Assembly: GCA_037127255.1 (NCBI GenBank)
Contig: JBANSL010000004.1
Span: 36,730,467-36,794,466 of the forward strand
Source of the DNA: Persicaria tinctoria
Lineage: Eukaryota; Streptophyta; Magnoliopsida; Caryophyllales; Polygonaceae
Direction of reading: 5' to 3'
DNA: 64,000 bases
Below the pieces are notes generated by a model. The model saw nothing but the letters and a program-made list of their open reading frames with translations, did not search any database and was not told where the DNA came from. This document shows, one piece after another, positions 55,623-64,000 of this stretch (its first letter is position 1; the number at the start of each line of letters is the position of its first letter). A program made the translations under genes and the position numbers.

Positions 55623-56060
55623 TTAAAGGGCCTCATCTACCTTCTTTGGTTCAATAAGAGAAACAAACGCGTGAAAAGCACAAAGATCTTTAAGTTTAGA
55701 ACGAGTTTGAACACTAGAAGTAGGGTCAAAAATGATATTCTTTAATGAGTGTGATGAGGAGTGTTTGAATTTTCTTTTGCTAGTCTCAGCTCCTTGATTC
55801 GTCACACCAACAGGATTGACTTGTGGTACATCTGACTCAGTGGTCCTGTTGGGTTCAGTTACAGCAATTTCTAACGTCTCAACACTGTTGGATTGGACAC
55901 CAAGGGCTTTGGACGAATCTTCAACACCTTGGGCCAATTCTTCAGTGTTGAGAATCTGTTCCTGCATGTTCCTCTTCTCTGTGTTCTTAGTAGCAGCATC
56001 ATCACCTTCCTCGTTCTCTGCATCGATGTTAAGATTTATATTTGCAACACTTTCACTCAA
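55623..56060 (-). pseudogene. Integrase-to-RT linker of element G
   Basis: A frame of 145 codons, acidic and low-complexity at first, then KRKFKHSSSHSLKNIIFDP and a segment before RT. It is the usual variable linker in Ty1 pol. Confidence 0.6.
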
Positions 56061-56107
56061 AGAACCGTTAGTGCATTCATCAAATATAACATGTATACTT
56101 TCTTCAA

Positions 56108-56990
56108 CTAACTAGGTCCTTTTATTGAAGATTCTATAAGCTTTGCTACTTGTGGAGTAGCCAAGAAATATACCTTCATCACTCCGCGCATCAAATTTCC
56201 CAAGGTTATCTTTTCCATTGTTATGAACAAAACAAGTACATCCAAAGGGTTTAAAATAAGATATAAGTGGGTTGCGGCCTTTGAAAAGTTCATAAGGAGT
56301 TTTCTCTAAGATAGACCGAATAAGACAACGATCCAAAATATAGTTAGTTGTGTTAAGAGCTTCAGCCTAATAGGTTTTAGGTAATGCATTTTCTAAAAGC
56401 ATAGTCCTAGCCGTATCCTCTAAGGTGCGGTTCTTTCGTTCCACAACCCCGTTTTGGTGAGGTGTCCTAGGAGGAGAAAAGTTATGGGAGATGCCATATT
56501 TAGCACAAAACAAATCAAACTGAAGTTGATCAAACTCCCTACCATGATCACTCCAAATTGACACTATGGGCTCGTTTCTTAAAGTTTGCAACTCCTTACA
56601 AAGTTTTGAAAACTCAAATAAGGCCTCTGATTTTTCTTTTAAAAATGCAACCCAAGTATATCTAGAAAAATCATCAACAACGACTACCATGTACTTCTTA
56701 CCATTGGGAGATTTGACTCGCATAGGACCACATAAATCCATATGTAAAAGTTCAGAAGGTCTAGAAGAACTTACAACCTTTTTGGGTTTGAAAGAGCTAC
56801 ATGTTTGTTTACCTCGTGTGCATGCATTGCACATATCAATAACTTTGAAGTCCATATCAGGTAGCCCTCTTACAAGCCCTTTGGACACAAGCTTCTGTAG
56901 TGTTTGTGGACTCACATGACCGAGTCTCCTGTGCCAGAGCTTTGGATCGTACGTCAAAGCCTTTAGACAAGTTAAGCTTCCTTGCGCCAC
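56108..56990 (-). pseudogene. Integrase of element G
   Basis: The frame 56367-56990 has the zinc-binding end (WHRRLGH at residues 19-25, CNAC at 54-57) and catalytic residues in LLHMDLCGPM (D85), SDHGREF (D148) and HQNGVVERKN (E184). All three are present. The core is then cut by a stop near 56367, and a C-terminal piece (56108-56336: ELFKGRNPLISYFKPFGC) follows in another frame. Confidence 0.88.
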
Positions 56991-56999
56991 TTGATCAGC

Positions 57000-57678
57000 A
57001 TTTACAGCGTATATATTGTTGTAACGCTATGCAATCAGTATAACTTCACCTATATCTTCTCTGCACAGATGTAACATTTTCCTTTGTCACTAAGAGTGAT
57101 TGATCCTGTGGATTGCTCCTTTAGATCATGAAAGAGAGAACTATTCCCACTCATATGCCTCGAGCATCCACTATCAATAATCCATTTGTGCTCCTTCACC
57201 TTGGTGATCTCCTGCAAAACAAACATCAACCTTTGTGGCTAGACCAATAAGCAAATTTGGATCCATTATTAGGATAAACCATATTTGGTAAAATAGTGCA
57301 TTTTGGGACCCACACTTGTGTTATCCGTTCTTTTCTCAAATGAACAGGAAATGTATTGCGAATGATATATCGATCCTTTCTTCTATAGGGGCAGGTCTCT
57401 TTTACATGTCTCTTTCTAGCAAAGTGGTGACCTATAGGAGAGGTTCTGCTTCCTTTTGCCTTTACAAAGGTGGTAATGTGCTGCTTCTTTAAAAACCTTG
57501 GATTGTAACCAATACTACTTTTGTTTACAGAACTTTGTTGCTCACCCAACATCCTGTCAAGAGTGCCTTTGGATTTGGTAAAACTTATGATGGCTGTTTG
57601 TTGGTCTTGAATCTTATTATTTTGGGAGATCTTCTCGTTCTCTAAGTCATGATATTCACTTCTCAGAGACGAGAGATC
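57000..57678 (-). pseudogene. Protease region of element G, badly decayed
   Basis: The frame 57226-57552 is open, but I cannot find a clear protease active site; the SGCSRHMSGN-type motif seems to lie in other frames near 57140-57180. Position between gag and integrase is the main evidence. Confidence 0.5.
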
Positions 57679-58932
57679 TTACTTGAGTTCAGATTTCTCT
57701 GAGTCAAGAGTCTTGACTTTAATGTCAAGACCTGAATAAGAAGCTTCAAGACTTTTAACCCTCATAGACAGATCCTCAATAGTTCTTTCCTGGTCCACAG
57801 TTCTCTTAATAAGAGTGTTAGTCTGGGCAATAAGTTTCTCTTCATTGGCAATCATATTAGAAAGGAATTCCGATAGTACCTCATTTAGACTTGCCATAAG
57901 TTTTCTTACAGTTACCTCAAGCTTCTCATCGTGGGATTCATCTTCTGATGCCATAAGACAGACATTGGCCTTCTCATCGTCGGAGTCAGAGTCAGAATCG
58001 CTCCAAGTTGCCATCATGGCTTTCTTTTTCCATTTATCACCCTTCTTGGACTGGCTCTTCGTCTTTTGAGGGCAATCTTTCACAAGATGATCTGTTTCAC
58101 CACATTCAAAACAAGACAAATGTTTAGTCTTCTTATCATATTTGTTGTATTGAGGCTTACCTCGAAATTTAGAAGACTCTGATCCATCCTTGTTGTTGAA
58201 TTGTTTCTTCATTTTGAGGATTCGAGCAAGCCCTCTTGTGATAAGAGCAAAAGGATCATCCTCATCGTCATCCTCATCTTCGGAATCAGATCCATCTTTG
58301 GGCTCATCCTTCTTAGACTTGAGCGCCAAATTCTTAGTGCTTGCTGGAAGTTCTCCATCGTCTTCATTAAGGATCAGCTCATGCGTGATCAGTTTCCCAA
58401 GCAGGTCATCAAGGGGCAGAGTAGTGAGTTCTTGAGCTTCCTCTATGGCTGTTACTTTAGGACCCCACTTTTCTTTTGGGAGACACCTCAATATCATCCT
58501 TACTTTCTCAACGTTTGTAAAGCTCTTGCCGAGAGAGTCAAGGTTGTTGGTGATTTCTGTGAATCGTGTGAACATGGCCTTGATTGACTCATCAGAGTTC
58601 ATTTTGAAAAGCTCATACTTTCGAAGGAAGATGCTTATCTTGGTGTCTTTCACTTGGCTAGTTCTCTCATAGGTGATGACCGGCTTGTCCCAAATCTCTT
58701 TAGCTGAAATACAAGATGAAATACGGTTAAACTCATCAGTGCTAAGACCACAATAAAGTAAGTTAATAGCCCTGTAATTTTTGGAGACGAGTACAAGATC
58801 TGCTTGGATGTATTCAGACTCCTTTTTTGCGACTTTGGTTCCATTTGGTCCGACTTTCTCTGGAATCTTTGGCCCATTCTCTATAATGTTCCAAAGTTCC
58901 AAATCTTGGTCTATGATGAACATCTTCATCAA
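57679..58932 (-). CDS. gag of element G
   Basis: An open frame of 417 codons from the ATG at 58932. The Ty1-type gag core spans residues about 1-190 (RILRCLPKEKW-like and LPLDDLLGKLITHEL). An acidic stretch is at 207-228, and a CX2CX4HX4C zinc knuckle (CFECGETDHLVKDC) at 274-287. A Lys-rich and acidic region and a long coiled-coil-like tail from about 330 follow. The first residues of the family (usually before DLELWNIIENG) are short here, so the true start may be upstream in another frame near 58990. Confidence 0.8.
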   Translation of the reverse strand: MMKMFIIDQDLELWNIIENGPKIPEKVGPNGTKVAKKESEYIQADLVLVSKNYRAINLLYCGLSTDEFNRISSCISAKEIWDKPVITYERTSQVKDTKISIFLRKYELFKMNSDESIKAMFTRFTEITNNLDSLGKSFTNVEKVRMILRCLPKEKWGPKVTAIEEAQELTTLPLDDLLGKLITHELILNEDDGELPASTKNLALKSKKDEPKDGSDSEDEDDDEDDPFALITRGLARILKMKKQFNNKDGSESSKFRGKPQYNKYDKKTKHLSCFECGETDHLVKDCPQKTKSQSKKGDKWKKKAMMATWSDSDSDSDDEKANVCLMASEDESHDEKLEVTVRKLMASLNEVLSEFLSNMIANEEKLIAQTNTLIKRTVDQERTIEDLSMRVKSLEASYSGLDIKVKTLDSEKSELK

Positions 58933-59070
58933 TGATCTCTAGTGGACAAAGTTGTTTCCTACAAAGAGCGGTGGTCTATGATGAACACCTTCCCTGTGCA
59001 AATCCTCCGCTTGCTTCACCAGACATGATCGAAAACTCACAAGATTGTTAGATCAAAAGCAGTGAGTAAA

Positions 59071-59082
59071 GCTCTGATACCA
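59071..59082 (-). other. Primer binding site, tRNA-Met type, element G
   Basis: GCTCTGATACCA on the plus strand, two bases from the LTR. Confidence 0.92.
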
Positions 59083-59084
59083 AT

Positions 59085-60124
59085 TGAAGGTTCGATAATG
59101 TAAAACAAAGTAATATAGAAATACTCTAGAAGGGGGGTTGAATAGAGTATGCCAGTTTTTCGCAGATAATCTCAAGACTTTTGAAGCTCGTGCAAAACGC
59201 TTTGAGATTAGACTTAGTCTTTTCTCTGAAAACCTGAATCACAAAGTTAAACAATCGAACCAACTGCGGAAATAAGGTAAAGCAGTAGATAAAGGACTCG
59301 AAGAATTATTTACGAGGTTCGGCACGAACTTGGACTACGTCCCCGCCTAGGGTTCTTCCGCAACCCTATGATTCAACCAGCTTTTATTGATTCACAAGAC
59401 TTAGGATCCTAGTAGCTCCCGGAGAAGCCACTCTCCTATACAATTGCAATCTAGTCAACTCGCGTTCCCTTGGAGTCATAGACCACTCTAGAAGAGCCCC
59501 ACCTCTCAATGCTATCTAGTACAATCCTCTTACACTTAGTGAATCAATCGCTTAGTGTTCACTTCCTGAGTTACAAACTCTCGAGTATAACACTATAACA
59601 GAATATATCCTATAAGCTCACTGTGTAACTCTCAAATGCTTTGAAATGAAATAACAGACTCTTAAGGACTAGTAGAGAGGACACGAAGAAGACATATCTC
59701 GCTTGAATGCTTGAGTGTATGAAAGCTTGTGTTCAACAGATGTGTGGTTGTCTTCTTCTTCCTTTTCTTTATATTGAAACTAATCGGCGCCTAAGGATCT
59801 TCACCAACGCCTAGACTTGATCATGGCTTGAGCTGAATCTTCTATCTTGGGAAACTTCGAAGGCCATGATCTTCCGATTTGAATCTTCTCCAATTTTCAA
59901 CATATGGAAGGAAATAATATTAGAAAATACTTCCTGAAAGGTTAGTGTACATATTATAATATAATGGAAGCATATAATAATATAAAATAATATGCGAACA
60001 TAATATCATATAGAACAGGTTTTGTGTTTCATCAACACTGTTAAAGCTTCAAGACCTTTGACACAAACAGACTATCATGGTCTTTGAAACTTATTCCGAT
60101 TTTCATCAAGGGAAGGAGTTATCA
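59085..60124 (-). repeat. 5' LTR of element G
   Basis: 1040 bp, TGAAGG to TTATCA on the plus strand, full length compared with 50786-51596. Confidence 0.92.
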
Positions 60125-60340
60125 ATTACTATTGTGTGAAATTGTGAGGTGAAGGGATGACATTCATTCGGCCTGACGGTGGAGGTATATAAAGGGATCG
60201 GGGAGGACCATGCACGACGACAATTGCGCATTCTATGTGATACGTTTGGGATACCCGATCCTTCGCCTATGGGCTCAAGATCAAGAACCACGCCGTGTAT
60301 TTGCCCGATCTTGCAATGCTCTTCCGATATCTCCTGATTA
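60125..60340 (-). other. Element Z sequence right of element G
   Basis: It follows the near-duplicated ATTAC. It may hold an upstream exon of the Z gene (a minus-strand frame covers 60106-60291), but I see no known motif. Confidence 0.4.
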
Positions 60341-61900
60341 ACAATTGAATTAAACTAATTAAAACCAACAATTCTTAACTTAAGAAATTTATAAACTAAA
60401 AGCTATCGAATAACTTATTAAATCTAAACTAACAAAAGCTACAGTTTCTTCCAACACTAATGGCGATGGAAATCAACTAGATTCAATTTAATAAAAGGAA
60501 CAGCAAAGAGAAAGCAAAGAAAAGTAAAGAAAGCGAAGGCTGCGAGGTCTCGCGGAACAGGCTCCGGGCGCGCTAGTGCGGACGCGGCTAGCTGGTTGCG
60601 ATCGCTGGTGGTGAGGCGCAACTTCGCAGGAGTGAGCGACGCTGAAGCGCAGGAGCAGTGCTCCTCAGGGCGCGGCGTCGGTAGACTACGAGGACGAGAG
60701 AATGTGAGAGCACGAGAGATCGATCGAGGCGCGAGCGAGCGTGTACGGGAGCGAGATAGCGAGAGGGCGAGAGAGCGAGCACTGGGAGTGCGGAGCCGAC
60801 GAGGCCGCGCTTGCTAGGAGCGAGTGACGTCGCAACTGTCACCAAGGTTTGGCCTTATCTTCTATGCGCCGGTTTCGGTGAAGAAGACGGGATCTGGTTT
60901 TGGTTTGATCAAGGACCAAGGTGACGGTGATGGTTATTAAGTGCCGTAGGGGTGAATGAACACAAGAGCTTAAGGCCTTTGGATTGATAATCGAGAACCC
61001 TTTAATCCTTAAAGGGGTTTCTCAATTCTCATTCAATCTGCTTTAATTCAATAGAACTACAACGTTTAAATAGAAAACCTAATAACCAATTTTACCATAC
61101 AAGATAGAGTTTTGGTTTCTTAAAGATAGAATTTTAATTCTAAAGATAAAGTATACCTAGAAGATAAAACTTAATCTAAAATCCTAATAATAATCCTAGA
61201 TAAATATTCCTACTTAGTGGATAAGGAAAATATCTAGAAGAGATAAACTTTCCTTTTCCCTTTTATTCACCTAACTAAGTATTATTAAAAATAAGACATT
61301 CAATAAATAGCTCCAACTAACATAGGAGTTACTAAATATGGAAAGAATCTAAAAACTAATAATAATAATAATAATAATAATTAAATAAATAAAATATCTT
61401 TTCTTCAATCCATGGTGACGCCTTCTTCTTTGATCAAAATTAATTAAACACAACCTGGTTTCTTTAGTTCCATCGCGAGAAGAGGACTCGGCAGCCTTGG
61501 AGACACCGCATCCAGGCTCGCTCCCCACGAGCGCAGTTCGATCATCCTCGCAAGCGCGGCTCGATTGTCCCCGCGCGCGCAAGCCCCTACGCTCGCCGCA
61601 CGTCTTCGTTCTCGCTCCCGCGCTTGGATCTCGCTCTGCGCCGGCTGCGCATCCCCGACTCCGCGCTCACACGCCCTGAGGATCCATCGCCCCTGCGTGT
61701 CCGGATCGTTTCCAGCGAGCCTCCACCAGCCCTGGCGCATCCATCGCCCTTGCTTTCTTTGTTCCCTTCGTTGCTAATTTGCTAGTTTAGATTTAATTAA
61801 GTTGTCTTTCCGCCATTATTAGTTGGTTAATTTTCTTAAGTGAAAACTTGTTGCTTTTAGTTATTTATTACTTAGTTTAGTTTAATTTTGTTAAGATAAT
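60340..61900. repeat. Imperfect long inverted repeat, fold-back-like
   Basis: The arms at about 60345-60840 and 61440-61900 are imperfect inverse copies. The outer parts share AATTAAACTAA, CTTAAGAAA and TTAAATCTAAACTA motifs; the inner parts are GC-rich with CGCTC-type repeats. The middle (60850-61430) is AT-rich with an AAT run at 61358-61381. It could be a fold-back transposon inserted in Z. The GC-rich open frames in the arms look like composition effects, not genes. Confidence 0.4.
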
Positions 61901-62039
61901 TTCAAGACTTACGTTCCGTACCGGCAATTAGTGTGTGATCGGGCCGAATCGTCAAGAGAAATCAAGGAGCTAAGCAAGATCGTTCTTTTAGTTTAGTAAT
62001 TGGCCGACCTAGCCAATTTCTATATATCACTATGCGTCA

Positions 62040-62268
62040 TTCTTCATAACATCGGATTGGGTGTTGTGAACTCACAACGTCCAATCTTACATTTTGAAGA
62101 CAATTGCAATGTTGGATTGGACGTTGCAAAGTCAGGTTCATCCCCTTTAACAACGTCCAAGCCGACGTTGTAATGGGGGAATGAACCCTTTACAACGTCC
62201 GATCCGACATTGTATATGGTGCATTCCCCCATTACAACGTCAAATCCGACATTGTAATTGAGGACACT
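62040..62268. repeat. Right subterminal repeats of Z
   Basis: Five or more alternating copies of ACAACGTCC and GACGTTGTAATGGGGG (period about 45 bp), matching 40180-40330 in motif. Confidence 0.7.
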
Positions 62269-62639
62269 GTTGTGAGCCTAAATTGCCATGTTTTCTACTT
62301 ACTTTTATATCAATTTCTGCATGCATTTCGTACATTTGGATTAGAATAGTACAAATTCTATGTAGTTTAGGCTTATTTGCCAAATTATGGAGTCTACACT
62401 AGTTTCTATTTAATTTCGCATAAATCGAACGCACTTTGGAGCTTAATGGAAAGTCTTGAAGAAGCTAAGAATGTTGCAGCGGGAGGAAAGCCCACTTTTT
62501 ACCATTCATCCTTCTAAATCAAGTTCTGATGTCTTCATGATAGTTGAAGCCCTCGAAAAGAGCTTTCCAACGCATAGTCATATGCGTCAATTGGACAAAC
62601 GAGGACTCGGAAAAGTGTGTTTTAAGACAGAGCAAAATG

Positions 62640-62930
62640 CTGAATGCTGAAGATTGGTCGATTTCGACCATACTTGGTCGATATCGACTACCAATGGGTC
62701 GAAATTCCCAAGTCAGACTCAACATTGAGTGATCATACATGAAGACGGAGGAACACAACTCAATATCGACCTTACATACTCGATATCAACTAATGACCAA
62801 CTCGATATCCCTGCCAGAAGCCGACATCGAGTAATCAGAAGTGAAGCCGAGTAACATAACTCGATATCGACCAACTTTGGTCGATATCGACCAACCCCCA
62901 GATCGAATACGAAGTCGATTTTGAGTCCTT
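62640..62930. repeat. TCGATATCGA array in F
   Basis: About eight copies. TCGATATCGACC at 62861-62872 and its exact complement at 62879-62890 make a 12-bp hairpin with a 6-base loop. Confidence 0.85.
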
Positions 62931-63149
62931 GGAAGATTCCGCGTGGAGATTACTTACACATGACGTTTTGAGATATATTTTCTATCTTTTTATCTTTTTA
63001 TTTATCCTAAGGGTGAAACATTTAATTACCCTTTAGGATTTATCTAGTTTTTCCTAGTCTGATTTATTTCCTTTTTATTAGAATTATATCTTTTAGTTAG
63101 ATAGAGATATGATAGATATTGCCTTCCTATAATTGCTAGGATTGGAACC

Positions 63150-63157
63150 TATAAATA
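63150..63157 (+). promoter_or_regulatory. LTR TATA box in F
   Basis: TATAAATA with CCCTAGGG downstream, as in A and D. Confidence 0.6.
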
Positions 63158-63217
63158 ATGCCCTAGGGAGCTGATTTTTAGACATTCAAGCAAAGTCGTC
63201 TTCGGGCGCAAGGAGAT

Positions 63218-63220
<3 letters not shown>

Positions 63221-63262
<42 letters not shown>
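63221..63262. repeat. AG microsatellite
   Basis: About 21 AG units in the F LTR, at the same relative place as the CT run in B. Confidence 0.95.
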
Positions 63263-63265
<3 letters not shown>

Positions 63266-63745
63266 ACATTTGGAAGGTTTTGTAAGTTTTAGTTTATTTT
63301 ATGTTAAAGCTAGTTTCTTTCATTATGTTTGCTTTCTAATTTCCTTCTTATAAGGTTGCAGTGATCACAACATAGATATGTTTGTTTGATTTATGAATTC
63401 ATGATTTTGTATATCTTTATTATCATCTACCTATGTGCTTAATCATTTGCGATAGTCGAGGACAATTCCTTATTTGCAATTATGAACCGAAAGTGAATTA
63501 ATTTTGAATTTGGATAGTAATTAGGCTTTGCTTGCGAAAGATGGTTGATCCTAATTAAGAAAAGGTAGTAACACTTAGGGTTTATGCAAAGCCTCTATAT
63601 TCCTATTTGTTAATAACGAAAGTTATTTAATATAAAGCATGCATCTTTATGTGATTTATGATGGACACATATGTTTATTGTTGCGGTGATCCCTAACCTT
63701 GGAAGTTTGCTCCTTTATTATTCTATTTTTGTTATTTTGAAGTTT

Positions 63746-64000
63746 TTGCGCAACCACACGACATCAAACCACCATTCCCCCTCCATCCCTCAACATCAAC
63801 CCCTCTATTCTTTGTTGACAGCCACCCTCATCACCTCTTCCCGCTATCCATGAACCCCAAAACACACTAAACCTAGAACCGCTGACTTATCTCGTAATGG
63901 CGAACCTGACTCCACTATCTTATAGCGGGGTCTTGACTATAAATTTTTTTGGTCGAGAAACCCTCTCGTCAGACACCATATAAACCCCGGACTCCGGTCC
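63746..64000. other. Unassigned sequence at the right edge
   Basis: C-rich sequence without a recognised gene or a repeat seen elsewhere in the window. Confidence 0.4.

Larger units (their letters stand above)
50786..60124 (-). mobile_element. Element G: SIRE/Maximus-type Ty1 retrotransposon with a third ORF
   Basis: LTRs at 50786-51596 and 59085-60124, with flanks ATTAT (50781-50785) and ATTAC (60125-60129) as a near-perfect duplication. A tRNA-Met primer site lies inside the right LTR and a purine tract inside the left one, so it is minus-strand. Gene order gag, protease, integrase, RT, RNase H is that of Ty1 elements. An extra ORF after pol is typical of the SIRE/Maximus lineage. Stops, frameshifts and a changed RT active site mean it is inactive. 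Confidence 0.9.
40158..62268. mobile_element. Element Z: Mutator-like DNA transposon, decayed and invaded
   Basis: Its own DNA remains at about 40158-40337, 47086-50785 and 60125-62268. It contains a Mutator-like transposase pseudogene on the minus strand. Both ends carry subterminal repeats built around ACAACGTC ... GACGTTGT (40180-40325 and 47090-47130 on the left, 62040-62265 on the right). Elements E, G and F are inserted. Exact termini and target duplication are not identified; 60340-61980 may be a further insertion. Confidence 0.65.
62269..63745 (+). repeat. Element F: partial LTR related to A and B
   Basis: It begins TGTTGTGAGCC and follows the order of the D and B LTRs: U3 start, shared TTTCCAACGCAT block (62530-62590), TCGATATCGA array (62640-62930), TATAAATA at 63150-63157, AG run, and the conserved GAGGCTTTGCATAAACCC region near 63570-63640 (plus-strand complement). 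Similarity fades near 63745, before the expected LTR end. No target duplication can be assigned. Confidence 0.8.

Noticed and set aside
60588..61740. GC-rich open frames as host genes
   Set aside because: Arg/Ser/Ala-rich translations on both strands of an imperfect inverted repeat; explained by composition.

Overview
The window is intergenic, transposon-derived DNA from a flowering-plant nuclear genome. The evidence is plant-type Ty3 elements primed by tRNA-Asp, a SIRE/Maximus-type Ty1 element with a third ORF, Mutator-like and CACTA DNA transposons, a plant LINE, and a captured piece of the plant INO80 gene. I see no intact host gene. Species cannot be read from the sequence. All calls are from reading the sequence; no alignment or database search was run.

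Layout. The oldest layer on the left is an autonomous Athila/Tat-like Ty3 element on the minus strand (called X). Its gag, protease, RT and RNase H lie at 36565-40037, its integrase at 10899-11729 and 1284-1632, and its 3' noncoding part at 1-1283. Two related non-autonomous elements split it: A (1633-10898, target duplication GGCGG) and B (11730-36559, GAACT). B was then broken by C (20094-29473, CTCCT), by a Mutator-like element carrying a tRNA-like gene (14287-17129, 9-bp duplication), and by a CACTA element carrying INO80 exons (31633-35418, GTA). C was in turn broken by a second CACTA element (20450-24442, ACC).

The right half is a decayed Mutator-like element (Z, about 40158-62268). Inserted in it are a small LTR element E (40338-47080, GGTCG), a SIRE-type Ty1 element G (50786-60124), and a partial LTR F (62269 to about 63745). 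E contains a 5'-truncated LINE, which contains solo LTR D (41843-43963, CAAGA). Most of the junctions close with short target duplications, and several closed sites restore a reading frame or match an empty-site copy elsewhere in the window, so this order is well supported.

How the parts relate. A and B carry gag, protease and a short integrase-end-like domain but no RT or integrase core; C carries only a gag-like ORF. All three have tRNA-Asp primer sites (B's is degraded), as Athila/Tat elements do, so an X-like element is a plausible helper. The most unusual feature is that each family has its own palindromic motif, spread as arrays through its LTRs and, in A, B and C, also inside the element: TCGAGATCGA in A and D, TCGACGTCGA in B, TCGATATCGA in F, and a CCGCGGGGCGGC motif in C. 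In A and B the arrays also encode peptide repeats. X, A, B and C further share a hairpin with an AGGA/AGAA loop whose stem changes in a compensating way, next to purine-rich tracts.
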